This document shows positions 20,188 through 31,240 of a stretch of 64,000 nt of DNA, one piece after another. Origin of the DNA: Hysterangium stoloniferum (Eukaryota > Basidiomycota > Agaricomycetes > Hysterangiales > Hysterangiaceae); assembly GCA_015178975.1 (NCBI GenBank), contig WHVD01000012.1, positions 124,001-188,000 on the forward strand, written 5' to 3'. The notes under the pieces were generated by a model. That model saw only the letters and a list, made by a program, of their open reading frames with translations, did not search any database and was not told the origin of the DNA. Each line of letters opens with the position of its first letter. Position 1 is the stretch's first letter. The translations under genes and the position numbers were made by a program.

Positions 20188-20799
20188 GTACCCCCCTGTT
20201 AGGCTGGAAGTCCCATAGAGGTGATTAGGTACTGAGTGATTGAAGCAACAGCTGATCATTAGGTGTCATGAAATTTACACAATTCTGGAGGTGAGAGTTT
20301 CGGCTGCTGGTCTCAGTATAAAAATTTCCAAATATTTGAATTAACAATTTTGTTTCTTTAACCACAACTTGCATGTTGATTCGTCGGCCATTGTTTATCA
20401 CTACTGGCCCTCCGAATATACATTTTGATAACTATTTATTTAACTATTTATTTACTTTATGAGGTCATTATTTAGGTCATAATGACCTCATATTCTACTT
20501 ATTTTTTACCCTTTATTTACCATGTGATTCCCCTCTCTGAGACAAGGGTTCCAACCTTTGGCTTGAACATGAAGGTTCAAGGCCACAGTCCTGGGATGGA
20601 AGCAATTGATGAGTTGGCGGAATCAAATAATGACTTAAGTAGTCACATCCATGACTTGTGTGATATCCCAACACCGGAGGCTTATCTAATAAGTCACATG
20701 ACTCCAAAAATTACGCAAACAAGGCTGCAGCAAGGTGCCAAAAAGCAATAACTAAGGAGGATATCTGTGTAAGAATTACATAAGCAGGGTGAAAATATT
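20188..20799. other. polypurine tract and unassigned stretch
   Basis: Beyond the putative polypurine tract at 20188-20200 (minus sense) there is AT-rich DNA with one 89-codon plus frame (20482-20751) containing HSPGMEAIDELAESNNDLSS. I do not recognise it; it may be a leftover of the retroelement or of a host gene. Confidence 0.35.
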
Positions 20800-20878
20800 G
20801 ACCTGAGCTGGATTTGAACCAGTGACCACTAAGTTTGGATTACATGTCTAGTGCTCTTAACCCCTGAGCTATCAGGCC
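20800..20878 (-). tRNA. tRNA-Thr(UGU)-like pseudogene or SINE head
   Basis: On the minus strand the acceptor arms GGCCTGA and TCAGGTC pair over 7 bp. The D-stem GCTC/GAGC and T-arm ACTGG-TTCAAAT-CCAGC are present, and the B box GGTTCAAATCC is intact. The anticodon arm is disturbed: a 6-nt insertion on its 3' side and no U33 (loop CATGTAA, nominal anticodon TGT). So it is a decayed tRNA or the tRNA-derived head of a SINE, not a working gene. Confidence 0.6.
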
Positions 20879-20977
20879 ATTAAGAGTAGTTCTATTAAGA
20901 ACCAGTTACTACTGAGATGATTAGTTATCAGTAAGATATTAATATATCCAGGTCAACCATTACTCATTCAACAATCT

Positions 20978-21641
20978 AAAAACTATTAAGTATACCAAAT
21001 TCTAATATACTCTTAAGGTCATTTAAACATCTGAGATGTGATTCAAACATAATTTGGTTTTTAAAACTTTCAAAAAGTTTTAAACTCTCTCATACATTAC
21101 AAACTAAAGAAGCTTTCTGGACACAAGTAGACAATAAAAAAAATTAGTAGTTTGAAACACTAATACTTTTAAAAATAGATACCTTTAGATAGTCTATTCC
21201 ATGCATATGTATATCATTGGTACCTCTAAATACATATGTATTACTTCGGAATGGATCTGTCAATCTGAACAGATTTCTACTTGATTCAACATACCTAGAA
21301 TATATAGGTGGTTTCACTTAATAAAGAAGGCCATAGGATGAAAAATTTCCAATGACATCTCACATATTTTACTAGGAAATAACTACAGTTTAGTTTTTAA
21401 AAAACAAATTAACAACAAAAGTATTAGCAAGTATTTACATAAATTGGAAAACTATATACAACAGGTTCTATTAATTGATTCTGAATTGTTTAGGATGTAA
21501 TATAGAGAATTGTTTCTTATGGTTGGTGGCTGACAATATAATAGTCTCAGAATAGATACTGCTATTTCAAGATGGAGTTTTGTAGCAATTTTGCTTTTAT
21601 TAGTAAACATTTGATATTATAATGATTATGGACAACCTCCT
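20978..21641 (+). repeat. dispersed repeat R660, copy 2
   Basis: Second copy of 16786-17446 in the same orientation, about 90 percent identical in the first 330 bp and lower beyond. Non-coding. Confidence 0.8.
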
Positions 21642-22263
21642 AAGTAGATAAAATATAAATAATCAGTTAAAAATTATAATAAAATAAATAAGATATAATA
21701 GCATTATATGAGCTCATATATACTATTATTATGCAAAGTTAAAAGGAATTAGGCCTTATATTTCACAATAAAAATATAATAAAAATACAATAAATTCGAG
21801 ACAATATTAAATAATTCACAGAAAATTAAGAGAATATTATGAGATGAGGCTGATGCCTCACAGACACCATTGACACATTGATTTTTATTGGGACAGAACT
21901 TATAAAAATGCAGGATGCACTGGAGTGCCATAACAATATCCAGGAAAAAGGTTTCCATTCAATGACCCAGAATTTCCAGAGGCAAAATGAATTTCTGGAG
22001 AAGGTAATGGTTAGTATTGGCATTATTGCAGTTTCTGAGAGGTTTTCTGATAAGGCAAGGGACCAGCCAAATGATCCATTGGTGGAATGTGTCGAGAAAA
22101 GGTGGGAGTCAGGAAAGGGGCTGGAAAGTGAGGATGAAGAAGTGCAGGATATGGTGGAAAGTGCAGAGATTGCGGATGATATGGGAGTTGAAGTGGAAGG
22201 AGGATTTGGGGTGTCAGAGACTTTAAAGTAGTGGCAATAATATTTTTTTTGACTTGCATGATT
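21642..22263 (+). other. AT-rich stretch with 117-codon acidic frame
   Basis: The frame 21878-22231 contains FHSMTQNFQRQNEFLEKVMV and an acidic tail SEDEEVQDMVESAEIADDMG. It could be the fossil of a small coiled-coil protein or chance; no family recognised. The flanks are very AT-rich. Confidence 0.3.
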
Positions 22264-22985
22264 TCAAAATGAGTGTGATATCAGAAGTGTTGGAAGTGTT
22301 GGAAACTGAACAGAAAGAAAATGGAAAACGTTAGAGTGAGGATAAAGATCTGGGTTTACTCGGATACTGTAAGCTGTGTGGAAGTCAGTAACAATTTCCA
22401 TAGCATATCCAAGTTCCATGGCCAATATCCATGAAGTTTCCTTGTTGGTATCTTCATAACCTGCCCATTTGACTAGATAGAGCAATTTACAAGTATGTCG
22501 GCAATTGTCGATTTTTGAATCCAAGATCTCCGAAACTTCAAATTCGGGTTCTCCGTCAATGATGACCAGAGGGGGCAGAAGTTGAATATGTTGAATATGT
22601 TCTGGGATATTGTTAGGAACACAAGGTTCTAACATGGAAATGAAAGTGAGCCGGCTTGTGCTATAATTTCAAAAGGGCTTAAGAATTTCTCAGCAAGTTT
22701 TTTAGAAGGTTGGGTGGTTCGGAAGAATTGAGCTTTTACAAAAACCTGATCACCAATTTCAAGTTAGGAGGCTGGATCCTGTTTTAGTTGGTGGAATGTT
22801 CATAATATTCCTGGGTGGAAGAAATAGCTTTCTGAAGTTCTTGATGTAACTCATCCAGATCGGTAATAAATTCTTGAGCATAGATAGAAGCCAAATCTTG
22901 TTCAGAATGTACTGTGAGATTCAGATTATAGCCTTTGTTGGCAAAAAAAGGAGAGATGCCAGTAGCACATGCCCTGCTCAATTCC
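22264..22985 (-). mobile_element. Ty3/gypsy chromovirus fossil: integrase end and chromodomain
   Basis: On the minus strand: ATGISPFFANKGYNLNLTVH and TDLDELHQELQKAI (end of the integrase, 22981-22790), then FVKAQFFRTTQP-type residues, then MLEPCVPNNIPEHIQ with EFEVSEILDSKI and LLYLVKWAGYEDTNKETSWI, a chromodomain. The order fits the C-terminal third of a mushroom chromovirus Pol. The rest of the element is not attached. Broken. The LTR fragment and polypurine tract at 20.19 kb could be its 3' end. Confidence 0.8.
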
Positions 22986-23089
22986 TGATGAATGCAGCAA
23001 GCCTCACAGCAGTTCTAGGCAAGTTGCAAAACCATGGCACTAAATGAAAAAAAGTCCGACACATTGGAGTCGATCCTCGAAACAAAAGA

Positions 23090-23338
23090 TTAACATCCCA
23101 GTTGTTGAACCCATGAATCAAATACGTCCTTGGTGATCGATACATGTTTGTCACGACCTGGTCTGTGGTAACAGAGGCCGTGTTCCTCTACACTACACGC
23201 CCATTGTCTCTGGAGTATGCCCTGAAAATGACTTTCGAGGACTTCAATCCTTTGAGACTGAAAGGAAGCAGGTGAAACCAATTGGGGTAGCACTGCACCA
23301 TGGTCAGGGTGATTGGGTACTACCTCATGGTCAGACAT
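23090..23338 (-). CDS. 82-codon hypothetical protein
   Basis: Begins MSDHEVVPNHPDHGAVLPQL and ends with CYHRPGRDKHVSITKDVFDS. A proline/histidine-rich start followed by a compact CY...H(V)xI/LTxxxxxxW pattern recalls short fungal orphan proteins seen near transposons, but I cannot assign it. CpG content is moderate. It may be an exon of the larger gene that starts at 25 kb, or a fragment. Confidence 0.35.
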   Translation of the reverse strand: MSDHEVVPNHPDHGAVLPQLVSPASFQSQRIEVLESHFQGILQRQWACSVEEHGLCYHRPGRDKHVSITKDVFDSWVQQLGC

Positions 23339-23512
23339 GGGGAACGTGAGATATAGACATGAGGCATGTCACAAAAATAGCCGATCCATCATCACCAGCA
23401 GTTTGTGACTTGGGGTGGATGGTGGTATTTGCCTTGGGACTGATGTGAGGATGGAACATCTTATCATTGGGTCCTGGTCAAATTAAGTCCACTAAGTATA
23501 CAATGACATTAA

Positions 23513-25060
23513 TCAAATGACGTCAGACAAACCTTGCACAATGCACTGGGTGAATGATCCCATCCATAGCGATCCATCCAACATGAGGGGGCCATACTCT
23601 CTAAGGTCTACTCCCTTTCCCTTGTCTTCCCACGAGATACGTGTGGTAGAGTCGGGACCTGTGTCGGTGCCCTCAAGGCTACCGTCATGCACAGCGGGTG
23701 GGTGATCAGCGTCATCAGTTCCCTCGAGGTTTCTGCCATCCACAGCGGGTGGGTGATCAGCCGCATCACTGCCCTCAACATTCCCATCATCCGCAGCAGG
23801 TGCATGATCAGCCTCATCGCTGCCCTGGATGTTCCCATCATCCGCAGCGGGTGCTTGATCAGCTGCACGCTCACACCTGACATGCACATTTTGAAGACGA
23901 GAGTGTGCGAAGTACAAGATGGTGCCGAGCAGCGTGAATATCAGAGCGGTGTGTATCAAGGCAATACACGCACCGCCAATCACCACAGCATGTCTAGAGA
24001 ATCATTGTCAAATATATAACTATTCGTTGCTCCATATAACACTCACCATTGCTTGAGCTCACGACAGATTGTCTCCTCGATGTGTACATGCAGCACATGT
24101 GGGAAGCGCACGACACTGCTGGGTTGTGCCTCTGAATGGCTTGCTCATCAACACTGTTGCAAGGTTGCCTTGTGAGAATGGATGCAGTCTAATGGGAATG
24201 CAACTGGTAAGTGACAACATAGCAGGCAAGAGCCACCACCACACACATCACTGTAACAAACCGAATACAAGGAGTGTTTCATGTCACTCATGGGAAGCCA
24301 AATGAATAATCCTGCAGCCTGCTCCAGGTTCAACTCGAGGTTTTCAAATATCTTGAATCCTGTGACGGCAGCCAAGAAGGGACTAAAACCCCTGTTGAAA
24401 CCTGGGAGCTGGTAGCCAAGTGATATAGAAATATTGGTCAGTATATCCAACACCTTGAACTGAGTATCCGAGACGTAGTGCTGAAGGATGACTGATAATA
24501 ATTTTTGCGAGATCAGTGCTGTGGCAGTAATGTGAGTATGGTGGCAGAGGTCGCAATGGGAGAAAGAAGGATAGATACACATACTGAGCATTTGAGATGT
24601 TGCCTGTGAAAATCCAAGTAGAAATGGAAATAATGCTGGGAACCATGGATAGCATGAAGTTCAACTGTGTCATCAACAGACACAGGAACTGATGGGAGTA
24701 TTAAGGTGGTCAGAGTGATCCCACTTAAGACCATGATGTGTCTGGTGAAACTGAGGGGCTTCATCGTCATTGTAGAGGTGATGATTTTATTCAAATGTTT
24801 GGATTCGGTGGTAGTGCAGAACAAGTGAGTATGGTGGAGGAGGTGGCAATGCGAGAAAGAAGGGTATATATACGTGCTGAGTGTTTGAGATTCTGCCTGG
24901 AAATGGCAATAACGCGACACAGGAACACCGATGGGAGTATCAAGGCCATCAGAGTGATCCCACTTAGGACCACGATGGGTTTGGTGAAAGCAAGGGGGTT
25001 CATCGTCATTGTAGAAGTGATGATTTTATTCAAATTTTTGGATTCAATGGTAGTGCAGAA
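23513..25060 (-). CDS. membrane/secreted protein with 17-residue repeats
   Basis: A minus-strand, multi-exon gene. The last exon, 23993-23513, opens HAVVIGGACIALIHTALIFT, then LLGTILYFAHSRLQ (one membrane span), four 17-residue repeats of the type ADHAPAADDGNVEGSDA, and a polar tail ending GLSDVI. The preceding exon ends CAACTHRGDNLS; the intron 24062-23994 has donor GTGAGC and acceptor CTAG and keeps the frame. Upstream pieces include LELNLEQAAGLFIWLPM (about 24320) and two alternative signal-peptide-like starts, MTMKPLSFTRHIMVLSGITL (about 24770) and MTMNPLAFTKPIVVLSGITL (about 25010), produced by a tandem duplication. The exon chain between 24.1 and 24.7 kb is uncertain. No known family; a surface or secreted protein is an inference from the hydrophobic segments. 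Confidence 0.5.
23690..23880 (-). repeat. coding minisatellite, 51-bp unit x4
   Basis: Four in-frame 51-bp units (GGTGATCAGCC…GCAGCGGGTG on the plus strand) encode the PAADDGN-type repeats of the gene at 23.5 kb. The unit ends diverge, the core is conserved. Confidence 0.8.
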
Positions 25061-25065
25061 TAAGC
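24531..25065 (-). repeat. tandem duplication of the gene's 5' end
   Basis: Units of roughly 295 and 240 bp, 24531-24825 and 24826-25065, share GAAAGAAGG…TACGTGCTGAG and TTCATCGTCATTGTAGA. Each carries an ATG followed by a similar hydrophobic segment. Confidence 0.75.
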
Positions 25066-25455
25066 CTGGGTGGTAAGGAACGAGGCTAAACCAATGGGCA
25101 ATATTATAGTGCCAAAAATATCATTGATTGCATTAGGAACCATGCATCCAAACTTGGAAGATCAAGAAATGCTGGGCAGTGTGTAAAGATATTTATTCAG
25201 GCCATGAATAGTGATAGTCAAGTGTCCTGGACAGCCTGATGCATTTTCTTAAGATAGATCAAGCTATAAATTTCCATTTCCTGTCTATTAAAAAATAGTA
25301 TGGGTTGGCTTAATGTCAATGCACAAACTACAATGGCTTCATAAGCTTGTAATGAAGTACTTGTACCAATCAATCTGTCAGTCAGTGAATCACCCTCTGA
25401 CATGATAGGTTGGGTGTGCATGGGTTAAATCAGCCCACTGAGCGTGGTCAAAGTA
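25055..25455 (-). promoter_or_regulatory. upstream region of the repeat-protein gene
   Basis: Non-coding DNA 5' of the minus-strand gene, also present at 936-1322, where it is joined to different sequence. Conservation in two places of upstream DNA plus the first bases of the gene makes it the likely promoter region; no TATA box can be fixed with confidence. Confidence 0.4.
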
Positions 25456-25861
25456 CAAATGAAAGGATGTGGTGTCAACCTCACTCAGTGAATAACAGAC
25501 AGGACAAAGTTCTCTTCTTTTGTAGATGGTGGGTAGGAGTATGTACAGTGTAGTATAGATCTTCTGAAGGGTTAATATATATGTGGTCAACAATAACGGG
25601 GGTGGCGTTTAATGTGTGAACAGAAAAGGGGCTAAAAGAACAATAATGGAATAGGAAACGAGGGGAAGACTCGGGGTGGCACGGTGAGTCAATGTATCTC
25701 GATTGGATCAGTAGGACAACAAGGGGACGATCGAAGCTGCGCAGTAGAGAAAATGAATCTTGATCAGATCGGCAGCACAAAGGGGCATGATCAATAGGTG
25801 ATGGTGAGGTGATTGTTGATGGGATCTGTGTGGTAAGACGGTCAGGATTACAACAAATCAG
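25456..25861. other. segment missing from the left-hand copy
   Basis: 405 bp present here but absent between 935 and 936. CpG-containing, no credible gene. It includes GGTAAGACGGTCAGGATTAC, also seen at 7420 inside the coiled-coil remnant. It may be an insertion here, or a deletion there. Confidence 0.45.
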
Positions 25862-26620
25862 TAAACTTTTTCATTTTTTCATTTTGACATCAGCGGAATG
25901 ACAATAATTCTGAATTATTTATGGACAAAAATAAGAGTATTTATCTTTATTGTTTTAGATGTAATGAAACCATATCGGCCGATACTCTACACAACCTCTA
26001 TTTGGCCAAAGACCAGACGGTTGAGAAACGAAGTATCGGTATCGCCTGTTTTAAGCGTTGGAAGGATGCTGCTTAATGGCACTTAATCTGACATGGGTGC
26101 CCTGGGGACCCATGATAGGCAAGTCGCTAATGCTCAGTGTCGGTCACGGGAGCCCGTGGGCTGTGGTACGTGACTCGTGTATGGTATTTGAGCCGATTTT
26201 CAGACGTCTCGGCGATCAAATTCTGTATTTACCCCTGCTTTTGAATTGTGGTTTTAATATGGAAGCATCGTCTCTACTTTTAGCTTGGGTTCGAAACAGC
26301 CGAAATACATGTCTCAAGTATAATGACGAGAAACATGTATTGGTGTTTATATCTGGGAGGCCGAGTAAATTCGTTGACTATCTACCTTCCTTCCTTCTTG
26401 ACTGGCGTAGTCGTAGAATTGGTCTATGGCATCGGTAGTGCATTGACTTGGTATACATTGAACCTGTGACACGACATCAGGTGGGGCTAAAGATTGGCGG
26501 ACGTCGTACGAGCGCATTTTTCACCCACGCGCGTATATATGTATGCGATGCTATGAATTTCAACCTCAGTCGTTTCCCTACAGCCCCGCTGGGCAGCGGC
26601 TGAGTCTTGGGCATCCGGGA
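25862..26620 (+). repeat. dispersed repeat R1, copy C
   Basis: Matches 485-935 (inverted), 1322-1800 and 2495-2613. It carries the same 66-codon frame (SLMLSVGHGSPWAVVRDSCM). The most continuous copy, lacking the 700-bp interior of copy B. Confidence 0.8.
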
Positions 26621-26669
26621 AACATTCGCGTCTCACCGTTTAGAAGAAGCGAACAGTTCGAATCGGAAG
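26621..26669 (+). pseudogene. 48-bp fragment of the inverted-pair host gene
   Basis: AAACATTCGCGTCTCACC and AGAAGCGAACAGTTCGAATC match 35626-35672, and 32380-32335 inverted. A tiny piece of that gene wedged between R1 and the DUF6533 copy. Confidence 0.75.
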
Positions 26670-26898
26670 ATGGAAGATGGCACCTTGCTATGTAATGATG
26701 AAGTGATGGTAATTTGCTATATGACGGAACTCCTTGGCACTCAAATGAGTACTCTCATCAAGGTTCTGATGGAGCTGTAGCTGTGAACCTGTGTCCAAGC
26801 AAACTGAATATAATGTCACATACTGCACCGAGAATGCTAATAATCTAATTTCTTGAGCAGCTAAGAGTACCCAGCACTGGTACTTGTCAAAATCTCAC
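26670..26898 (+). repeat. duplicated 5' flank of the DUF6533 gene, copy 1
   Basis: Matches 33565-33827 (TATATGACGGAACT; CACTCAAATGA; CACCGAGAATGCTAATAA). Non-coding in this copy; presumably the promoter of the gene that follows. Confidence 0.55.
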
Positions 26899-27980
26899 AT
26901 GGCATCCGTGGCAGAAATTCAAGCAGCAACTGCATGGTAACTACCTTATGCCATTTCATCACACACAACACTCACGTGGGTTTCCAGGAAGCTCCTGGTT
27001 TACATCGATTTCGCAACACTAGGTCTGTCCACACGAAGTCTCAGTTGTTTACCATATTTATAGACGGGTATCTCAGTTTTGTTTATTTATGATACAATCT
27101 TGACCTTCCCAGCGGAAATCCAGTTCGTATGGAAGAGTAAGATCAGACTAGCATCTGTGCTGTACATCATCGCCCGATATTCGTCCCTACTTGAGTTTAT
27201 ACTTTCTGTCGGCATTGATGTACCAGATGAACCGTTAGAGGTGCGTGATGGGATGGGCCTGTGAAACCTGTCCCTTGACTTACCGCAAGTTGATAGTGTG
27301 TGGTCCCAATTGAGCCTCAGGTTAGTTGTTTACTGATTAGCCATAGAGCATGCAATGCACTATTCCACACCTTTTATGTTCTGGACACTGTCGTGCTGCT
27401 TAGTGTACATGGTGATTAACCTATTTATCATTTACGTTCTCAAATAACTCAACCAAGAGGGATGTCAGGGGTATTAATTGCAAGGATTTACGCTATCAGC
27501 AGGGCTAACAAATATCTCTTAACTCCAATCTTGTTCACATATCTTGGAGAAGTCTCCGGCCATGTGGTGTGTTTACTTACTGGCAATGTGTGGACCGGTG
27601 TATACCCATGAGTGTGGTAGCTTCTCATAGTCCATCAAGACTGTAGTGCTGACTCCAATATCAAACTGCGCGTTTCACTTAGCTAAAACTACGCAACTGT
27701 GTATTGACATTATTAAACAGGAGTACAGAAGTCGATCGCGTATGCCTGAAGACCTCGAGTTGACATGATCGTTATAGAGTCAGCAACAACCGCTCTTGTA
27801 ATTACATTGGATGGGCTCATATTATTCACCACATTGTTCCACACCATCGGCACGATTAGGCTGCAAAGAGGTATTAAAGGATTGCGGAAACAATCTATAA
27901 CCTATCTACTTATGCAGCAAGGTAATTTATCTCGGCGTTTGAGTCTACATGTCCTTATATGACCATATCAATCGCAGGTG
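26899..27980 (+). pseudogene. DUF6533 seven-helix membrane protein, decayed
   Basis: ATG at 26899 starts MASVAEIQAATA; a donor GTAACT follows. Then KLLVYIDFATL, a second short intron, and the DUF6533 block FIYDTILTFPAEIQFVWKSK, IRLASVLYIIARYSSLLEF. Later helices: MSGVLIARIYAISRANKYLL (27460) and LVITLDGLILFTTLFHTIGT (27795), with a donor CAAG|GTAATT (27921) and an acceptor TCGCAG (27978). This order (YDxxLTxxxEixxxW, RxYAL, last helix before a short tail) is the DUF6533 pattern common in Agaricomycetes; function unknown, probably a plasma-membrane receptor-like protein. Frames between 27230 and 27460 do not join cleanly, hence pseudogene. The 3' end is replaced by repeat A. Confidence 0.7.
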
Positions 27981-28084
27981 TTCTCCGATTTGCGTCAGTG
28001 CTAAATTAACGTGACTTCAGTTGATAAGATTTTGATTTTGATTTCTCAGCGTAATTTTCATCTGGAGTTTACAGGGCCTAATTG

Positions 28085-29304
28085 GAAATAAGGTTTGGGA
28101 TTGCCGCTCCTTTCCCCCTTTTAGCTGATACTACATTTCTTCTAAGTTTCCTTTCGTGAATATCTTTTATCCTCTGTGAATTCCTTAACACCTACTCATT
28201 CCAAATCGAACAGACCTCATTTCTCAACTTCACCAGCAACGTGGGGGTCTGGCAAGTATTTATCTCATGCATTTCACCTGACGTCTTAATGGCAACTGCA
28301 GCATATCCACCCTTCTCGTTTGCCGCTTCTTTCTCGATCTGCGAGAATTCAACTCGTCATGTAACGTGATCAATACGTCCAATAATCTCGGGCTCACTAC
28401 CTTCCGAGGGGCCGTACGTAGTATTGGACATTCTTTGATTGAGGACGTCGGAGATAATTATATAGGAGATTTGATTTCGAGGGAACATTATGAAGGAGGA
28501 AGCCCCGTCCATTCCGCAGAGGGGCGTGAAGAAACCTCTGGTGGGAGGCATGAAGGCCTTGCTGCATAGTAATGTAAGGGGGTTATCTGCTGAATATTAT
28601 CAGTGACCATGCAATTAAAAATATTTATGACACTTGATGAAGTAAAATAAAAGCCCCCAGAAATCGTTGGATACAGTTCACATCTCAACTCATTTTTCTA
28701 TAGATGTATTCAGGATATTAGTAGAGCCGCAAGAATACTCGTATTTATTTATTTATAAAGCACCCGCTCACTCCAAATTGTGTGGAATCATACACATAAA
28801 TCAATTTGAACCTAGCCATACTTGAGAAGAATACAGTGGGCTATCCAGCAGGTGTATATCAGTCATTTCATGTAGTACCATTGCATCCCATTCGCAACAC
28901 ATTAATTATAGAAAGTAAATATAATAGTTGTATCAGACTGAAAGGAAACTTTGGCTTCGAAAGCTACTCACTGCATATGATCTGTACACTCAGAATGGAT
29001 GACTAGAGTCCTTCCTTAGGCGGAAGCGTTCGCGTCTATATGAAGATTGGACGTCTCAACGTGAATATTCGAGGTTAACGAGGTTGAGCTCTGCCGGGAT
29101 AATGTTCACAGCACACCACCCGAGGAAATGACTGAAGCTTTTGTGATTTCAATAGTAATTCTTTAACCGACAATGCCAATCGGTTGATCACTGCAGTAGT
29201 ACTTACTAGGCTAAATTGATGCTATGCATTCTTGCATCCGCTAATATATTTGGTACCAGCGCCGCTACTGGGGTCCGTCAAGCGACAGCAGTTTCAACGT
29301 GTTC
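28085..29304 (+). repeat. dispersed block A, copy 1
   Basis: About 1.2 kb shared with 50930-52135 in the same orientation (TTTGGGATTGCCGC; ATTTCACCTCACGTCTTAAT-like; AAAGCCCCCAGAAATCGTTG; GTCAAGCGACAGCAG). It has no gene; several 60-codon frames (28366-28569, 28806-29006) are not conserved as protein. Parts recur inverted and diverged at 34170-34990. Confidence 0.85.
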
Positions 29305-30184
29305 ATGAAGTCCAACGATGTTCCACGGTGTAGAAAGTCAGTGCACTTAAATGAAGTACTCTAAGCACTTCATCGAAGGTCACTTTGTAACAGTGTTCAA
29401 ACTTTGATTTAAAGCCTTTAAGCGGTTGTTGGATGATGGATTTAAGGATTGAATCTAAGTAGGGTAGATGTCACTTTTTGCGTTTTTTTGCACTTGATTT
29501 CAGTTCATATTACTCTTCAAACCAATCCATTAAAATACTAATCACACTGAATACTTTCCACTAATACATTGCATTCACTGAGCATTTCTACCATGCTCTT
29601 ATTCCACCACCAACCACTAATATAATATATCACCACCCATCACCATTATCGCTGTCATCATTGCCACCACTCCCACCTTCACCGGCATCCACCGCTTCCA
29701 CCATCCACCATTGTCACCCTCCACCACCATATGCCAGTAAACACGTTCTGAGCAGTCAGAGGTTGTTGGGAGGGTGGGATTATGCTGTTAGGCGATGGGA
29801 ATGTAAACATGCTGAGCACACCGAGTGATGAGACGATGCTAGACTATGCCATTAATTAGAAGACCAAAATCAAAATGAGAATGAAAACTCACTATGTAAT
29901 AGCATTTACCCCAACACAAATATCCACGTTTGGTGTCTCCCAGAACGCATATACCCACCTCTTATGGGCCCACATTTCCCCATTTATACTGCAACAACCG
30001 TCAGATATGGAGCACATCATGATCTTCATTGATCTCAACAAGATCCCTACCACATCTACACCTGCAACCGCAACCGCAACTGCTTCGGCGAGGCCACTGC
30101 CGATATGCAGTCACATGCTAGATGCCACATGGAATACCATAGAGTCCGAAATGTCAGAATTTGTAATAGAATACATGTATTGAC
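29305..30184 (+). repeat. block B, copy 1, upstream part of 18-residue repeat gene
   Basis: Matches 50925-50152 and 45800-45690 in reverse complement. It holds CCACCA-rich DNA at 29610-29730. The frame 29875-30183 includes MEHIMIFIDLNKIPTTSTPA, a run of Thr/Ala and LDATWNTIESEMSEFVIEYM, which is probably the first exon of the repeat protein that follows. Confidence 0.6.
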
Positions 30185-30960
30185 GACTTACTGGTACCGA
30201 GTTTTCCAAAAAAAATAAAGGAACGTTCAGAGAGGAGCTATGAGCTTGCCAAGAATTCAAAGGAGCATTCAGAGAGGAGCGGCTGGTGTAGGCTTGCCAA
30301 GGATTTAAAGAAGTATTCAGACAAGAGTGGTGGACCTGCCAAGAATCTAGAGGAGCATTCAGACAGGAAGGACGGCTATGCCAAGAATTTAACACACCAT
30401 TCAAAGAGAAGCGTCAAGCTTTCCCAGATATTAAGGAGGCATCCAGAAAGGAGTATCAAGCTTGCCCAAACTTTGAGGGAGCATTCAGAGAAGAACACCA
30501 ACTGTGCAAAGAATTTAGAGGAGCACTCAGGGAGGAATGAGCTTACAAAGCATTTAAAGCAGCATTCAAAGAGGAACGCACAGCTCGCCAATGATCGAGA
30601 GAAGCATTTAGGGAACGCCAAGCTTACCAAGAATTTCGATGTTTGCGCAAGAGGTTTCCATCCTTCACCAGCAAAAGATCAGCTTAGAGTGTTTGTACGA
30701 AACCACTGCCGAAGGAAAATCGACTTGGTATGTGACACCCTGACATGCATCAGTCTGCCAGTATCTTCAAATTATAGTCGTGTCTCTAGCAGGAAGAATT
30801 GCATGTGTCGTCGACACTAAGGAGAGTGATGAAGAGGAATCACGAAATGCTGACGAAATTCGAGTCGTCATTAGGCAAGTCATAAAGGGAACATTACAGA
30901 AAATGGAACGTCCAAGATCCAGCCTCGTAGGAGGGGATTCGGAGGATAGTTGATACTGGA
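30185..30960 (+). pseudogene. gene with about nine 18-residue charged repeats, copy 1
   Basis: From 30230 to 30650 a unit of about 54 bp (GCCAAGAATTTAGAGGAGCA) recurs about nine times. One frame reads AKNLEEHSGRNELTKHLKQH, the alternative CKEFRGALREE; both are charged and helical. The repeats lead into CARGFHPSPAKDQLRVF, an intron with donor GTATGT (30729) and acceptor TTATAG (30774), and a last exon AGRIACVVDTKESDEEES, then VVIRQVIKGTLQKMERP and VGGDSEDS with a stop near 30950. Copy 2 lies inverted at 44640-45680. Frame changes within the repeats in both copies suggest decay. No family known; coiled-coil scaffold is a guess from composition. Confidence 0.5.
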
Positions 30961-31240
30961 CTCCAAGGCAGAAAAGGCTGTCAAAGACGTCAGCCTTCGC
31001 ATGTTATGAAATAGGTAGGTTGGATACCTGACATGCAGAGCCATTCAACAGCCGAGTTGATGATGAAATACTCAAGACAACTCCAGAGTCAATTAAAGTA
31101 GATTCTTTCTGATAAAATACATCGAGCTTTATAAAAATATTTTAACATCAACCACGGATCTACATACCTTTATCTTCTAAAAACCTATTCAACAGCATAA
31201 AAAACGGATTATCTTCCCGGTTGGATTTCATTGGGAGGAA
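30961..31240 (+). repeat. 3' flank of the repeat gene, copy 1
   Basis: Non-coding, matches 44595-44880 inverted (ATTCAACAGCCGAGTTGATG; TAAAATACATCGAGCTT-like; CTATTCAACAGCATAAAAAA). Confidence 0.7.
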
